A DNA stretch of 10,667 nt from an uncultured Christensenella sp. Its GTDB lineage: Bacteria > Bacillota > Clostridia > Christensenellales > DTU072. A program made the translations under genes and the position numbers. This document shows, in pieces, positions 1 to 5,616 of the stretch (position 1 is the first letter of the stretch; each line of letters opens with the position of its first letter). The notes under the pieces are model-generated. The model was not told the origin of the DNA. It made no database searches and was given only the letters and a program-made list of their open reading frames with translations. The DNA lies in assembly GCA_905210905.1 (NCBI GenBank), contig CAJLYQ010000063.1, positions 1-10,667 of the forward strand, written 5' to 3'.

Positions 1-10
1 GCAAATCATC

Positions 11-49
11 AGACCGAGTAACGGCGAACCCGTTGCCCGGTCTTTTTTT
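11..49 (+). terminator. Rho-independent terminator of an upstream gene
   Basis: AGACCG (11-16) pairs with CGGTCT (38-43). Inside it, GTAACGG (18-24) pairs with CCGTTGC (30-36) around a CGAAC loop. A run of seven T follows at 43-49. The structure ends transcription entering from the left, so the gene it serves lies outside the window. Confidence 0.85.
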
Positions 50-88
50 ATGCCCCAAAAAAGCGTAATTTCACACTTGAAGTCTGTC

Positions 89-120
89 GGACGATAAGCA
101 CCGTCCAACAGGACTTGAAC
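89..120 (-). other. tRNA T-arm-like scrap, possible old attachment site
   Basis: Read on the minus strand, 110-120 gives GGTTCAAGTCC, the canonical TpsiC arm of a tRNA. It is followed by a small hairpin (GGACG and CGTCC, 89-106). No D arm, anticodon arm or acceptor partner can be found in the adjoining sequence, so this is not a tRNA gene. Such 3'-end fragments are commonly left by elements that integrate into tRNA genes, but chance similarity is possible. The surrounding stretch from 50 to 190 holds no gene that I recognise. Confidence 0.3.
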
Positions 121-194
121 CTTGATATAAAGGAATGAAACAGGGGAAGAAAAGATCAGAAACCAAGGTGTCGCATAAATGGTACAGCCTGTTT

Positions 195-223
195 TTTACA
201 TTCGTATAGAAATATGGTATAAT
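195..223 (+). promoter_or_regulatory. Strong sigma-A promoter with extended -10
   Basis: The -35 element is TTTACA (195-200, five of six consensus bases), the spacer is exactly 17 bp, and the -10 is a perfect TATAAT (218-223) preceded by TG at 215-216, an extended -10. It points into the broken regulator that follows, so it probably was that gene's promoter and may still be active. Confidence 0.75.
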
Positions 224-262
224 ATAGTTAATTAAAATGGAGAGGTATAGAAGTAGCGGTCT

Positions 263-645
263 ATGAGATAGGAAAAGGTTTACAAAATCAAACTCGTCAA
301 AATACTTGAGATTTTGCGCCAAGATTCCGATGAAGACAATTACATAGAATCCACGGAAATACTCTCTAAACTCTCTGCTATGGGTATAGAGTGCGACAGG
401 CGAACGCTGTACGGAGATGTTGACGTTCTCAATGATTTCGGGTGCGAAGTACTGTGCGAGAAGAACCCCGGCAAGCCGAATAAGTATTGTGTGGTGGACC
501 GCACTTTGACGTCCCGGAACTTCGCATTCTTATGGATGCGGTGCAGGCATCGAGTTTTATTACACCGAGCAAAACCGAAGTCCTATTGGATAAAATAGCC
601 GACCTTGGCGGTAGCCACCGTGCGGAACTCTTGCGGAGCAATATC
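263..645 (+). pseudogene. Broken WYL-family transcriptional regulator, N-terminal part
   Basis: The conceptual protein resembles the amino-terminal half of WYL-domain regulators common in Clostridia: a basic first helix (VYKIKLVKILEIL), a winged HTH with the CDRRTLYGDVDVL recognition region, then a linker with VVDRT and FDVPELRILMDAVQASSF. It is not intact. The ATG at 263 is followed two codons later by TAG at 269, and the open frame after it has only a TTG at 314 as a possible start. At about 505-507 one T appears to be missing from the ACTTTGAC stretch, because restoring it joins VVDRT to FDVPEL in one frame. The match ends after GGSHRAELL, before any WYL domain, where the sequence turns into a different regulator. 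Family assignment is from recognition of motifs; the damage is read directly. Confidence 0.7.
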
Positions 646-726
646 GTAATATATGTGATAAAGATTTGCGAAATTTTAGATTGTAACGTAAGCGATGTAA
701 TGACAGTAGATAAAATCTCGGAGTAG
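646..726 (+). pseudogene. C-terminal remnant of a Cro/CI (XRE) family regulator
   Basis: The last 25 or so codons of this frame read VIKICEILDCNVSDVMTV and stop at 724-726. This is very like the final helix and tail of short XRE-type HTH proteins (pattern KICxxLDCxxxDIM). It continues in frame from the WYL-type fragment, so a deletion or recombination seems to have fused the start of one regulator to the end of another. The DNA-binding helices expected of an XRE protein are absent, so this part is unlikely to bind DNA by itself. Confidence 0.6.
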
Positions 727-756
727 ACTTCTCTATACATTATATATAATATATAG

Positions 757-845
757 GAAGAACGCCAACAAGGAAAACAACTTGGCGAACTTGAAAAAGA
801 AGAACGCCAAGTTCGCCAAAAATGCAAAAATTCTTTGGCGAACTT
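757..845 (+). repeat. Repeat cluster with three mutually exclusive hairpin arms
   Basis: GAAGAACGCCAA occurs directly repeated at 757-768 and 799-810. TTGGCGAACTTG at 782-793 is perfectly complementary to CAAGTTCGCCAA at 808-819. TTTGGCGAACTT at 834-845 is perfectly complementary to AAGTTCGCCAAA at 809-820. The middle arm can therefore pair with either the upstream or the downstream arm but not both. No protein-coding gene is convincing here. Confidence 0.75.
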
Positions 846-862
846 CCCAAATAAGAAAAAGG

Positions 863-886
863 CACGGTTACGGAACCGTGTTTTTT
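863..886 (+). terminator. Rho-independent terminator, possibly bidirectional
   Basis: CACGGTT (863-869) pairs with AACCGTG (874-880) around a four-base ACGG loop and is followed by six T. On the minus strand the stem is followed by CCTTTTTC, so it could also stop transcription leaving the transposase remnant. Confidence 0.8.
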
Positions 887-897
887 GTTTGGTGAAT

Positions 898-943
898 AGA
901 CCTTGAATAATGAGCCGTAGTTGTTCAGATTCAAGGTCTTTTT
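898..943 (+). terminator. Second, tandem Rho-independent terminator
   Basis: AGACCTTGAAT (898-908) is perfectly complementary to ATTCAAGGTCT (929-939) over 11 bp with a 20-base loop, and a T run (939-943) follows. It lies 18 bp beyond the first terminator. The rest of 944-1070 has no gene; it is probably the non-coding 3' end of the insertion sequence. Confidence 0.7.
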
Positions 944-984
944 ATATGTATTAAGGCAGATATTTCCTGATAAAATATCATATT

Positions 985-1936
985 CAGGTACGCATTTCAA
1001 AATGGAAACTTTTTCAGGGAAAATCAGAAAATCCTTTTGAGAACAAACTAACCCTTTCGTTTTCGAACCGTTACTGTTCAGTTCGCGGCTTGGAGTTTTC
1101 CTTATATTTATTGGAATAGTTGGCTTCGAATTTATCCGGTGTCTGGTTCATGAGAATAGAATGCGGACGCTTGTTATTATAGAAGTTAATGTATGTTTCA
1201 ATACTTTCGAAAAATCTTTTTCTGTTTTGAAGCGATAACGATATAATGCTTCTCGCTTGAAACTACCAAAAAACGATTCCATAACAGAATTATCATAAGA
1301 CATTTCGGGGTTTGAAAAAGATTGCGTAATGTGAATGCTTCTTAGGTATTTTCTGAACTCATTAGACGTATAGTTGCTTCCTTGGTCGCTGTGAAAAAGC
1401 AGTTTTTCGGTAGGTTGTCTTTTCTCATAAGCCATTTTAACGACGGCTTTTGTCTGTTGCGTGCTGTTGTGGCGAGAAACTTTGTATGCGATAACTTTTC
1501 TTGCGTATAAATCTAAAACAACACAGATATAATACATTCTGTTAAATACGCTGAAGTACGTAACATCGCTCACCCAAACTTCATTAGGATGAGAAACGTG
1601 AAATTGTTGTTGCAATATATTTGCTTTTCGTTCCTGATGCTGTTTGTAAAGCGTTTTCGCGCAGGCACGAATAGAAAACATCCCGTTCTCGTGCATAATC
1701 TTCGCAACGGTGGATTCGGATATGGCGTACCCTCGGTCTTTCAAAATCGCATAAATTTTACTGCTTCCGAAAATTTCGTTGTAATCGTGAAATATCTGTT
1801 CGATAACAGGAAACATTTCTGACTTTCTGTTTGCGGCTTTCGTGTTTCCGTTTTTGTTGCGCAGTATGTGGTTGTAGTAACTTCCTTTTGCGACTTTAAG
1901 GGCTTCGCATAAGATATACGAAATTTTATATTTATA
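985..1936 (-). mobile_element. Truncated IS3-family insertion sequence remnant
   Basis: The stretch is defined by an IS3-type transposase reading frame on the minus strand plus the non-coding segment beyond its stop. OrfA and the left inverted repeat are missing: similarity stops near 1936, just before the promoter region of perR. A candidate right end is the segment around 985-1027 (TTTCAAAATGGAAAC within it), but without a partner repeat in the window that boundary is only a guess. The element looks immobile. Confidence 0.55.
1071..1936 (-). pseudogene. IS3-family transposase OrfB, frameshifted and 5'-truncated
   Basis: This would be the DDE integrase-core transposase that cuts and joins IS3-type ends. 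Counting from the ATG at 1816, the catalytic residues are all visible: D84 in VSDVTY, D144 in HSDQGSNY and E180 in DNSVMESFF, giving the classic 35-residue D-E spacing. Upstream of that ATG the same frame continues with ILCEALKVAKGSYYNHIL, the usual start region of this OrfB clade, so the true protein began earlier. Near the end, after KTEKDF, the frame slips in an A-run at 1210-1214 (T-run on the coding strand). Adding one base restores INFYNNKRPHSILMNQTP and a normal tail ending at the TAA at 1071-1073. The slip and the missing OrfA make it a pseudogene. Confidence 0.85.
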
Positions 1937-2057
1937 TATAATGTTATCGGAAAAAGGGTAAATTATAATCGTTTATCGGCGCAAAGCGAACGGGCGCACG
2001 ACGGGCGTCCGCTAAAAAAACACCGAAAAAAATCTAAAAAAAATTTCATAAAAACAA

Positions 2058-2086
2058 TTGACATATATTCCTAAATAGTATATAAT
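2058..2086 (+). promoter_or_regulatory. Consensus sigma-A promoter of the perR-rubrerythrin operon
   Basis: TTGACA (2058-2063) and TATAAT (2081-2086) are both perfect and separated by exactly 17 bp. The first gene starts 44 bp past the -10. The surroundings are very AT rich (TAGTATATAATATCATTAG), which would suit a Fur/PerR operator overlapping the -10. I could not align a convincing 7-1-7 Per box, so autoregulation is inference. The rest of 1937-2057 contains no gene. Confidence 0.85.
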
Positions 2087-2130
2087 ATCATTAGTAAAAA
2101 GGAAAAGAGAAAAAACAAGGCGTACGACAA

Positions 2131-2535
2131 ATGAAAAGGAGCACCATTCAAAGAAAGTTAACGCTCGAAGCGGTCAACAGCCTTCATTGCCACGCCACGG
2201 TTGAAGAAGTATATGAAGAAGTGTCTAAAGAGCATCCGAGCGTCAGCCGCACTACGGTTTACAGAAATCTCAAAGACCTTTCGGATAGCGGAGAGATAAG
2301 AAAGATAAACAACTCCGGCGGGGCGGACAGGTTCGACCATATAGTGGAAAAGCATTATCACGTCCGCTGCGACAAGTGCGGCAAACTGTTCGACGTGGAT
2401 ATGCCGTATATGGGCGAAATTCAGGAAAACGTACGCAATACGCACGGATTTATAATTAACGGATATGACCTTATGTTCCGCGGGGTATGCCCCGATTGTC
2501 AGGAAAAAGGGGCGGAAAAAGCGGACGAAAAATAA
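2131..2535 (+). CDS. perR: PerR-like peroxide-sensing Fur-family repressor
   Basis: A 134-residue metal-dependent DNA-binding repressor. The winged-helix recognition segment is SRTTVYRNL (39-47). The dimerisation half carries the regulatory-metal ligands of PerR: H35, D69 (in RFD), H75 and H77 (in HYH), and D88. An aspartate rather than glutamate at this last position is the hallmark separating PerR from Fur, and it fits oxidation-based sensing of peroxide. Structural zinc would be held by C80, C83, C120 and C123 (CDKC and CPDC). It is the first gene after a consensus promoter and lies 22 bp ahead of rubrerythrin, so it probably represses its own operon until peroxide inactivates it. The ATG at 2131 gives the standard family N-terminus; its ribosome binding site (AAGG) is weak. 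The PerR call rests on residues and context; a metal-uptake Fur is less likely. Confidence 0.85.
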   Translation: MKRSTIQRKLTLEAVNSLHCHATVEEVYEEVSKEHPSVSRTTVYRNLKDLSDSGEIRKINNSGGADRFDHIVEKHYHVRCDKCGKLFDVDMPYMGEIQENVRNTHGFIINGYDLMFRGVCPDCQEKGAEKADEK

Positions 2536-2557
2536 AAAATTTTATGGAGAATAAAAA

Positions 2558-3142
2558 ATGGCTGATTGCAACTGCAAAGTAAACGAAAACGAATGCGCAC
2601 CTAAGAAAAACAGATACGAAGGCACCAGGACCGAGAAAAATCTCGAAGCGGCGTTCGCCGGGGAGAGTCAGGCGAGAAACAAGTACACCTATTTTGCTTC
2701 GGTAGCGAAGAAAGAAGGTTACGAACAGATTTCGTCGCTTTTCCTTAAGACCGCCGAAAACGAGAAAGAGCACGCCAAAATGTGGTTCAAAGAATTAAAC
2801 GGAATAGGCGACACCGCCGAAAATCTCTGCGCCGCCGCAGCGGGCGAAAATTACGAATGGACGGATATGTACGACGGCTTTGCCAAAACCGCCGAAGAAG
2901 AAGGCTTCCACGACCTTGCCGCAAAATTCCGTCTCGTAGCGGCTATCGAAAAATCGCACGAAGAAAGATACCGCGCGCTGCTTAAAAACGTAAAAACGGC
3001 GGAAGTATTCGCAAAGAGCGAAGTTAAAGTGTGGGAATGCAGAAACTGCGGACATATAGTCGTCGGCAAGAAAGCGCCCGAAGTATGCCCCACCTGCAAT
3101 CATCCTCAGAGTTACTTCGAAGTCCGCGCCGAAAATTATTGA
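2558..3142 (+). CDS. rbr: Rubrerythrin (peroxide reductase)
   Basis: A 194-residue non-haem di-iron protein of the cytoplasm that reduces hydrogen peroxide to water with electrons from a rubredoxin centre. The four-helix ferritin-like domain (about 23-145) shows the metal ligands: E36 in AGES, the ExxH motif E69-H72 (NEKEHAK), E97 and E100 in GENYE, and the second ExxH motif E131-H134. A rubredoxin-like domain follows with C161/C164 and C177/C180. Length and domain order match classical rubrerythrin. A GGAG box lies about 8 bp before the ATG. An N-terminal extension of about 20 residues contains three extra cysteines (C4, C6, C13), which classical members lack; its role is unknown. The stop codon overlaps the next start codon, so the two proteins are probably translated together as electron-transfer partners. 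Confidence 0.95.
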   Translation: MADCNCKVNENECAPKKNRYEGTRTEKNLEAAFAGESQARNKYTYFASVAKKEGYEQISSLFLKTAENEKEHAKMWFKELNGIGDTAENLCAAAAGENYEWTDMYDGFAKTAEEEGFHDLAAKFRLVAAIEKSHEERYRALLKNVKTAEVFAKSEVKVWECRNCGHIVVGKKAPEVCPTCNHPQSYFEVRAENY

Positions 3143-3786
3143 TGGGTACCGATATAAATAACGATAACGTAAAATCCGTCGGCGTAGACGCAAGCGCGCT
3201 TTTCAATATAAGTTACGGCTTATACGTCGTTACCACCAACGACGGGGAAAAGGATAACGGCTGCATAGTCAATACGGTGGTTCAGATTACGGCGTCTCCG
3301 CTTAAAGTGGCGGTAACCGTAAACAAACAGAATTATACGTGCGAAACGATTGTTAAAACGGGCGTTCTGAACGTCAACTGTCTTACGGAAAGCGCACCCT
3401 TTTCCACTTTTGAAAGATTCGGTTTTAAAAGCGGCAGAACCGCCGACAAATTCGGCGGAGAAAATCTTAAACGCAGCGCGAACGGTTTAGTCGTGCTTTC
3501 GGAAAACGTCAATTCGTTTTTCTCTCTCGCGGTGGAAGAGAAAATCGATTCAGGCACGCATATCACGTTTATATGTTCGGTAGAAGAAGCGGCTAATCTT
3601 TCAAAAGGCGAAACAATGACCTATTCTTATTACCATAAAAACGTCAAACCCAAACCCGCACCCAAGGCGGCGAAGGGGTTTATATGCAAGATATGCGGAT
3701 ACGTTTACGAAGGCGAAACGCTGCCGCCCGACTTCGTATGCCCGTGGTGTAAACACGGCGCGGCGGATTTTGAACCGGTTACCTGA
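3142..3786 (+). CDS. Flavin reductase-rubredoxin fusion (high-molecular-weight rubredoxin, Hrb-like)
   Basis: A 214-residue two-domain redox protein. Residues 15-165 look like an FMN-binding split-barrel flavin reductase (GLYVVTT near the start, then a typical NCLTESAPFSTFERFGF segment). A Lys/Pro/Ala linker (168-179) leads to a complete rubredoxin with iron ligands C182, C185, C200 and C203 in the familiar CKICGYVYEGE and CPWC context. The architecture equals Hrb of acetogens, which passes electrons from NADH to flavodiiron proteins or rubrerythrin. The start chosen is the ATG overlapping the rubrerythrin stop (TGATG), because an earlier in-frame ATG at 3031 would lie deep inside rubrerythrin. 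Its position in a PerR operon suggests it feeds electrons to rubrerythrin for peroxide removal. The partner is inferred from context. Confidence 0.85.
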   Translation: MGTDINNDNVKSVGVDASALFNISYGLYVVTTNDGEKDNGCIVNTVVQITASPLKVAVTVNKQNYTCETIVKTGVLNVNCLTESAPFSTFERFGFKSGRTADKFGGENLKRSANGLVVLSENVNSFFSLAVEEKIDSGTHITFICSVEEAANLSKGETMTYSYYHKNVKPKPAPKAAKGFICKICGYVYEGETLPPDFVCPWCKHGAADFEPVT

Positions 3787-3792
3787 AACAAT

Positions 3793-3809
3793 TGCGGAGC
3801 ATATCCGCA
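3793..3809 (+). other. Intercistronic hairpin
   Basis: TGCGGA (3793-3798) pairs with TCCGCA (3804-3809) around a five-base loop. It is followed by AAAAAAT rather than a T run, so it is not a terminator. It may protect the upstream message or mark an RNA processing site between the hrb-like gene and the next one. Confidence 0.5.
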
Positions 3810-3834
3810 GAAAAAATATTAAAGGAGTATATAT

Positions 3835-4401
3835 ATGAGAAGTATTACTAAACTCGATTTACAGTATGCACACCGTTTTTACGGATTTAAGGGTGAAGCG
3901 CAGTATCTTCACGGACACACGGGGACTCTTACCATAGAAGTGGAAGACTCCGTCAACGCGGGCGTCAATATGGTTTTCCCCTGCAACGAAATACAGAAGA
4001 CCGCCTGGGACGTCCTTAAAAACTTCGACCACGCGCTCGTTCTTCGCAAAGACGACCCGCTTCTTCCCGCGATTTTAGCGGTATACGAAAAACAGGGAAT
4101 AAAGGACGGTGCGCCCACAAACGTTATGAAAGGACCTGCGTTCAGCACCGAACTCGCCACAGCGTATCCCGATTGCCGTCTCGTCGTTACCAAAGAAACG
4201 ATGACGGTGGAAGGTATGATAAAAATCGTTTACGACCTTTTGAAAGACAAACTCAATATCGTAAAACTTACCTTTACCAGCGGCGTCAACGCGGCTTCGG
4301 AAGAATTTCCTTCGCGCCTGAGTTTAAGCCGTTGCCCGCTCTGCGGAATCACGCTCGACGAAAACGGCGTTTGCCCCAAATGCGGTTACAAAAAACCGTA
4401 A
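3835..4401 (+). CDS. 6-pyruvoyl-tetrahydropterin synthase / QueD-family protein with C-terminal zinc ribbon
   Basis: A 188-residue protein of the tunnelling-fold pterin synthase family. The catalytic-zinc histidines are visible as H13 (YAHRF) and H26/H28 (LHGH), and NFDHALVL supplies the conserved Asp-His pair (D65-H66). TVEGMI (124-129) replaces the usual T-x-E-N motif. Two features depart from true QueD. The catalytic cysteine normally four residues before HGH is alanine here (A22), and the C-terminal substrate-anchoring Glu-Thr is replaced by FTSGVN. A zinc ribbon (C167, C170, C180, C183) is added at the end. The gene has a strong AAAGGAG site and follows the hrb-like gene by 48 bp, ahead of a strong terminator, so it is probably the last gene of the oxidative-stress operon. 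It may make an altered pterin, or act non-catalytically. Without queC, queE or queF neighbours, a queuosine role cannot be assumed. Confidence 0.75.
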   Translation: MRSITKLDLQYAHRFYGFKGEAQYLHGHTGTLTIEVEDSVNAGVNMVFPCNEIQKTAWDVLKNFDHALVLRKDDPLLPAILAVYEKQGIKDGAPTNVMKGPAFSTELATAYPDCRLVVTKETMTVEGMIKIVYDLLKDKLNIVKLTFTSGVNAASEEFPSRLSLSRCPLCGITLDENGVCPKCGYKKP

Positions 4402-4439
4402 GTCGTGTGAAAACGGTTTAATATGACCTGTAAAAAGGT

Positions 4440-4477
4440 GGCGGAAGTCGGAAAATCCTACTTCCGCCGTTTTTTTC
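4440..4477 (+). terminator. Strong terminator ending the perR operon
   Basis: GGCGGAAGT (4440-4448) is perfectly complementary to ACTTCCGCC (4460-4468). An inner GGA/TCC pairing extends the stem. A run of T begins at 4470. It lies about 40 bp past the last stop codon. Confidence 0.9.
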
Positions 4478-4642
4478 TTTTGCCGCAACCTTTCCGTTTT
4501 TTAAAATAAAGCAAATGAGACCGATATGGAAAAATCATTGGTTACTTTTTCGTTCGACACACTCTCAAAAATCGCCCGAAAAACGAGATTTTGTCGTACA
4601 TACACAAGTGTAACGGTCAAAATCGATCCGGAAGAGAAAAAA

Positions 4643-4684
4643 CGAGAAAAACGGAGATTTCGAGAGATTTCTCCGTTTTTCTCG
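4643..4684. repeat. Perfect 15-bp inverted repeat in non-coding DNA
   Basis: CGAGAAAAACGGAGA (4643-4657) and TCTCCGTTTTTCTCG (4670-4684) are perfect complements separated by 12 bases. There is no immediate T run on either side, so a simple terminator is not obvious. It sits in the 4478-4915 stretch, which otherwise shows no credible gene; short open frames there have no family resemblance and look like by-products of the repeat. Confidence 0.8.
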
Positions 4685-4730
4685 ACCCTAACTTTTTTCG
4701 AATTTCCATAGATCCATTTTCGATATTTTT

Positions 4731-4825
4731 TCAAGTCGAAGGATTCGAACTACCGAAAACGCACTATTTTGAGAATTTCATAACGAATGAAAGCAACACG
4801 AAGGACTTGAACCCGCGACAAGGTT
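4731..4825 (-). other. Two tRNA T-arm-like scraps, possible integration scars
   Basis: On the minus strand, 4740-4750 reads AGTTCGAATCC and 4803-4814 reads GGGTTCAAGTCC, both matching the tRNA T-arm consensus. Each is preceded on the plus strand by CGAAGGA, giving two similar units about 60 bp apart. No complete cloverleaf can be drawn around either. With the similar scrap near position 115 they may mark attachment-site duplications left by elements that integrated at tRNA genes. Confidence 0.35.
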
Positions 4826-4913
4826 TCATACTCTTTCGTTTTTTTATGTTAATGTGATTATTAATGGGATTGCAATGGTTATACTGAAAAAATTATTATC
4901 TCATCTTATTCCC

Positions 4914-4935
4914 TGTTGCACTTTTGTTGCACTTT
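4914..4935 (+). repeat. Tandem 11-bp direct repeat flanked by a 7-bp inverted repeat
   Basis: TGTTGCACTTT is present twice back to back (4914-4924 and 4925-4935). TACTGAA at 4882-4888 and TTCAGTA at 4937-4943 form an inverted pair around the region. The repeat overlaps the possible beginning of the following small reading frame. It could be an operator, a recombination site or slippage. Confidence 0.7.
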
Positions 4936-5215
4936 GTTCAGTAAAATTACCAAAAATATAAAAGTGAGCTATACTTCTGTCAGCCAGGAAGCGATCTTTA
5001 TTAAAGATACTGCCGGCAGACTGAGTAAAGCAGACCTGATAGTTCCTGAGACAGAAACCGGTTTACAAGGTTTTATCGGTTTGAAGGATGATAAAACAAG
5101 AAAGTCTCTGGATATACCCGAAGACGGTGTGATCATCAGCCGTACTTACGAAAAGCATCATGATATTATGGAGTTGCCGAAAAAGATGCTTATATACAAA
5201 AAGGAGAGGAAATGA
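4916..5215 (+). pseudogene. Fragment resembling an FtsX-like ABC permease
   Basis: The open frame has no ATG near its beginning. A TTG at 4916 or GTG at 4964 would be the only early starts, and neither has a clear ribosome binding site. From about 4964 the product reads VSYTSVSQEAIFIKDTAG and later KSLDIPEDGVIIS, which resembles the extracytoplasmic region of FtsX/MacB-type permeases (pattern LxIPxDGVIISEKLA). No transmembrane segment is present, and the frame ends soon after in MLIYKKERK. It therefore looks like an internal piece of a larger permease, truncated at both ends. Its last bases hold the AAGGAGAGG box for the next gene and its TGA overlaps that gene's ATG, so it could still be translated to couple the next gene. 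The family call is tentative. Confidence 0.45.
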
Positions 5216-5571
5216 CCATACTTGCAGTCAGCAACAACTTTAGCTTGCTGGAGAGATTGTGCAACGGATTATCGAGCATACTTCCGGATGCCGACATTAT
5301 TCGTGAGGCCGATTCGCTAATGGCAGGCAAATATTCGTTTAATCATCACATTGACATGATGTTCGCGGACGTTAATATGAAAAGGATGTGCGGAGAGGAG
5401 CTTATTCAGTTTGTCAGGCAGGAACATCCGGGAGTATTGTCCTATCTTATCGTGCCAAGCGGAGAGATCAACGATTTTCCGTTTCTTACATCTGACGAGG
5501 TTACCGGGATCATAGAAGAACCGTTAACAAAAGAGTCCTTGGAAAAGGCACTGGATATAAAGCGCCGATAA
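5212..5571 (+). CDS. Stand-alone degenerate receiver-domain protein
   Basis: A 119-residue protein with the pattern of a CheY-like response-regulator receiver: MTILAVSNNFSLLERL at the start, MMFADVNMKRMCGEEL in the middle, and EEPLTKESLEKAL at the end. The usual phospho-acceptor aspartate seems present (D53). The acidic pair that binds magnesium (normally DD or DE after the first strand) is SNN here, and the conserved lysine before the late proline is glutamate. No DNA-binding LytTR or winged-helix domain follows. It is thus either a pseudo-receiver that works through protein contacts or the remnant of a longer regulator. It overlaps the preceding frame by ATGA, has a strong AAGGAGAGG site, and lies 45 bp upstream of the export cassette, which it might influence. 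Confidence 0.6.
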   Translation: MTILAVSNNFSLLERLCNGLSSILPDADIIREADSLMAGKYSFNHHIDMMFADVNMKRMCGEELIQFVRQEHPGVLSYLIVPSGEINDFPFLTSDEVTGIIEEPLTKESLEKALDIKRR

Positions 5572-5616
5572 TGGAATTACAATGAAGTAATAATAAATAA
5601 AGAGAGAATACAAGAT

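Noticed and set aside
71..322. An 83-codon minus-strand open frame across the T-arm-like scrap
   Set aside because: No family resemblance or good start; its QGSSPVGR stretch is what a tRNA T-arm reads like when translated, and it overlaps a plus-strand promoter.
757..845. A CRISPR array
   Set aside because: There are only a few short, irregularly spaced repeats in both orientations; no regular spacers and no cas genes.
429..1000. Two minus-strand open frames over the regulator relic and hairpin region
   Set aside because: They are antisense to recognisable regulator sequence and to strong terminators, with low-complexity or Ser/Arg-rich products typical of chance frames.
2064..2100. A defined Per box operator overlapping the perR promoter
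   Set aside because: AT-rich partial symmetry exists, but I could not align it to the 7-1-7 consensus with the correct spacing.
3031..3141. An earlier ATG for the flavin reductase-rubredoxin protein
   Set aside because: It would lie inside the rubredoxin domain of rubrerythrin in another frame and add a basic, unstructured prefix; the overlapping ATG at 3142 gives the normal family start.
2158..3206. Several antisense and alternate-frame open frames under perR and rubrerythrin
   Set aside because: Their products are Arg/Phe-rich with no family features, while the plus-strand frames are clear family members.
4501..4857. Short open frames in the region after the perR operon terminator
   Set aside because: They run across the perfect inverted repeat and T-arm-like scraps on both strands, have no good ribosome binding site and resemble nothing known.
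4731..4860. A complete tRNA gene on the minus strand
   Set aside because: The T-arm consensus is present, but no D arm, anticodon stem or seven-base acceptor pairing could be drawn at the right distances.
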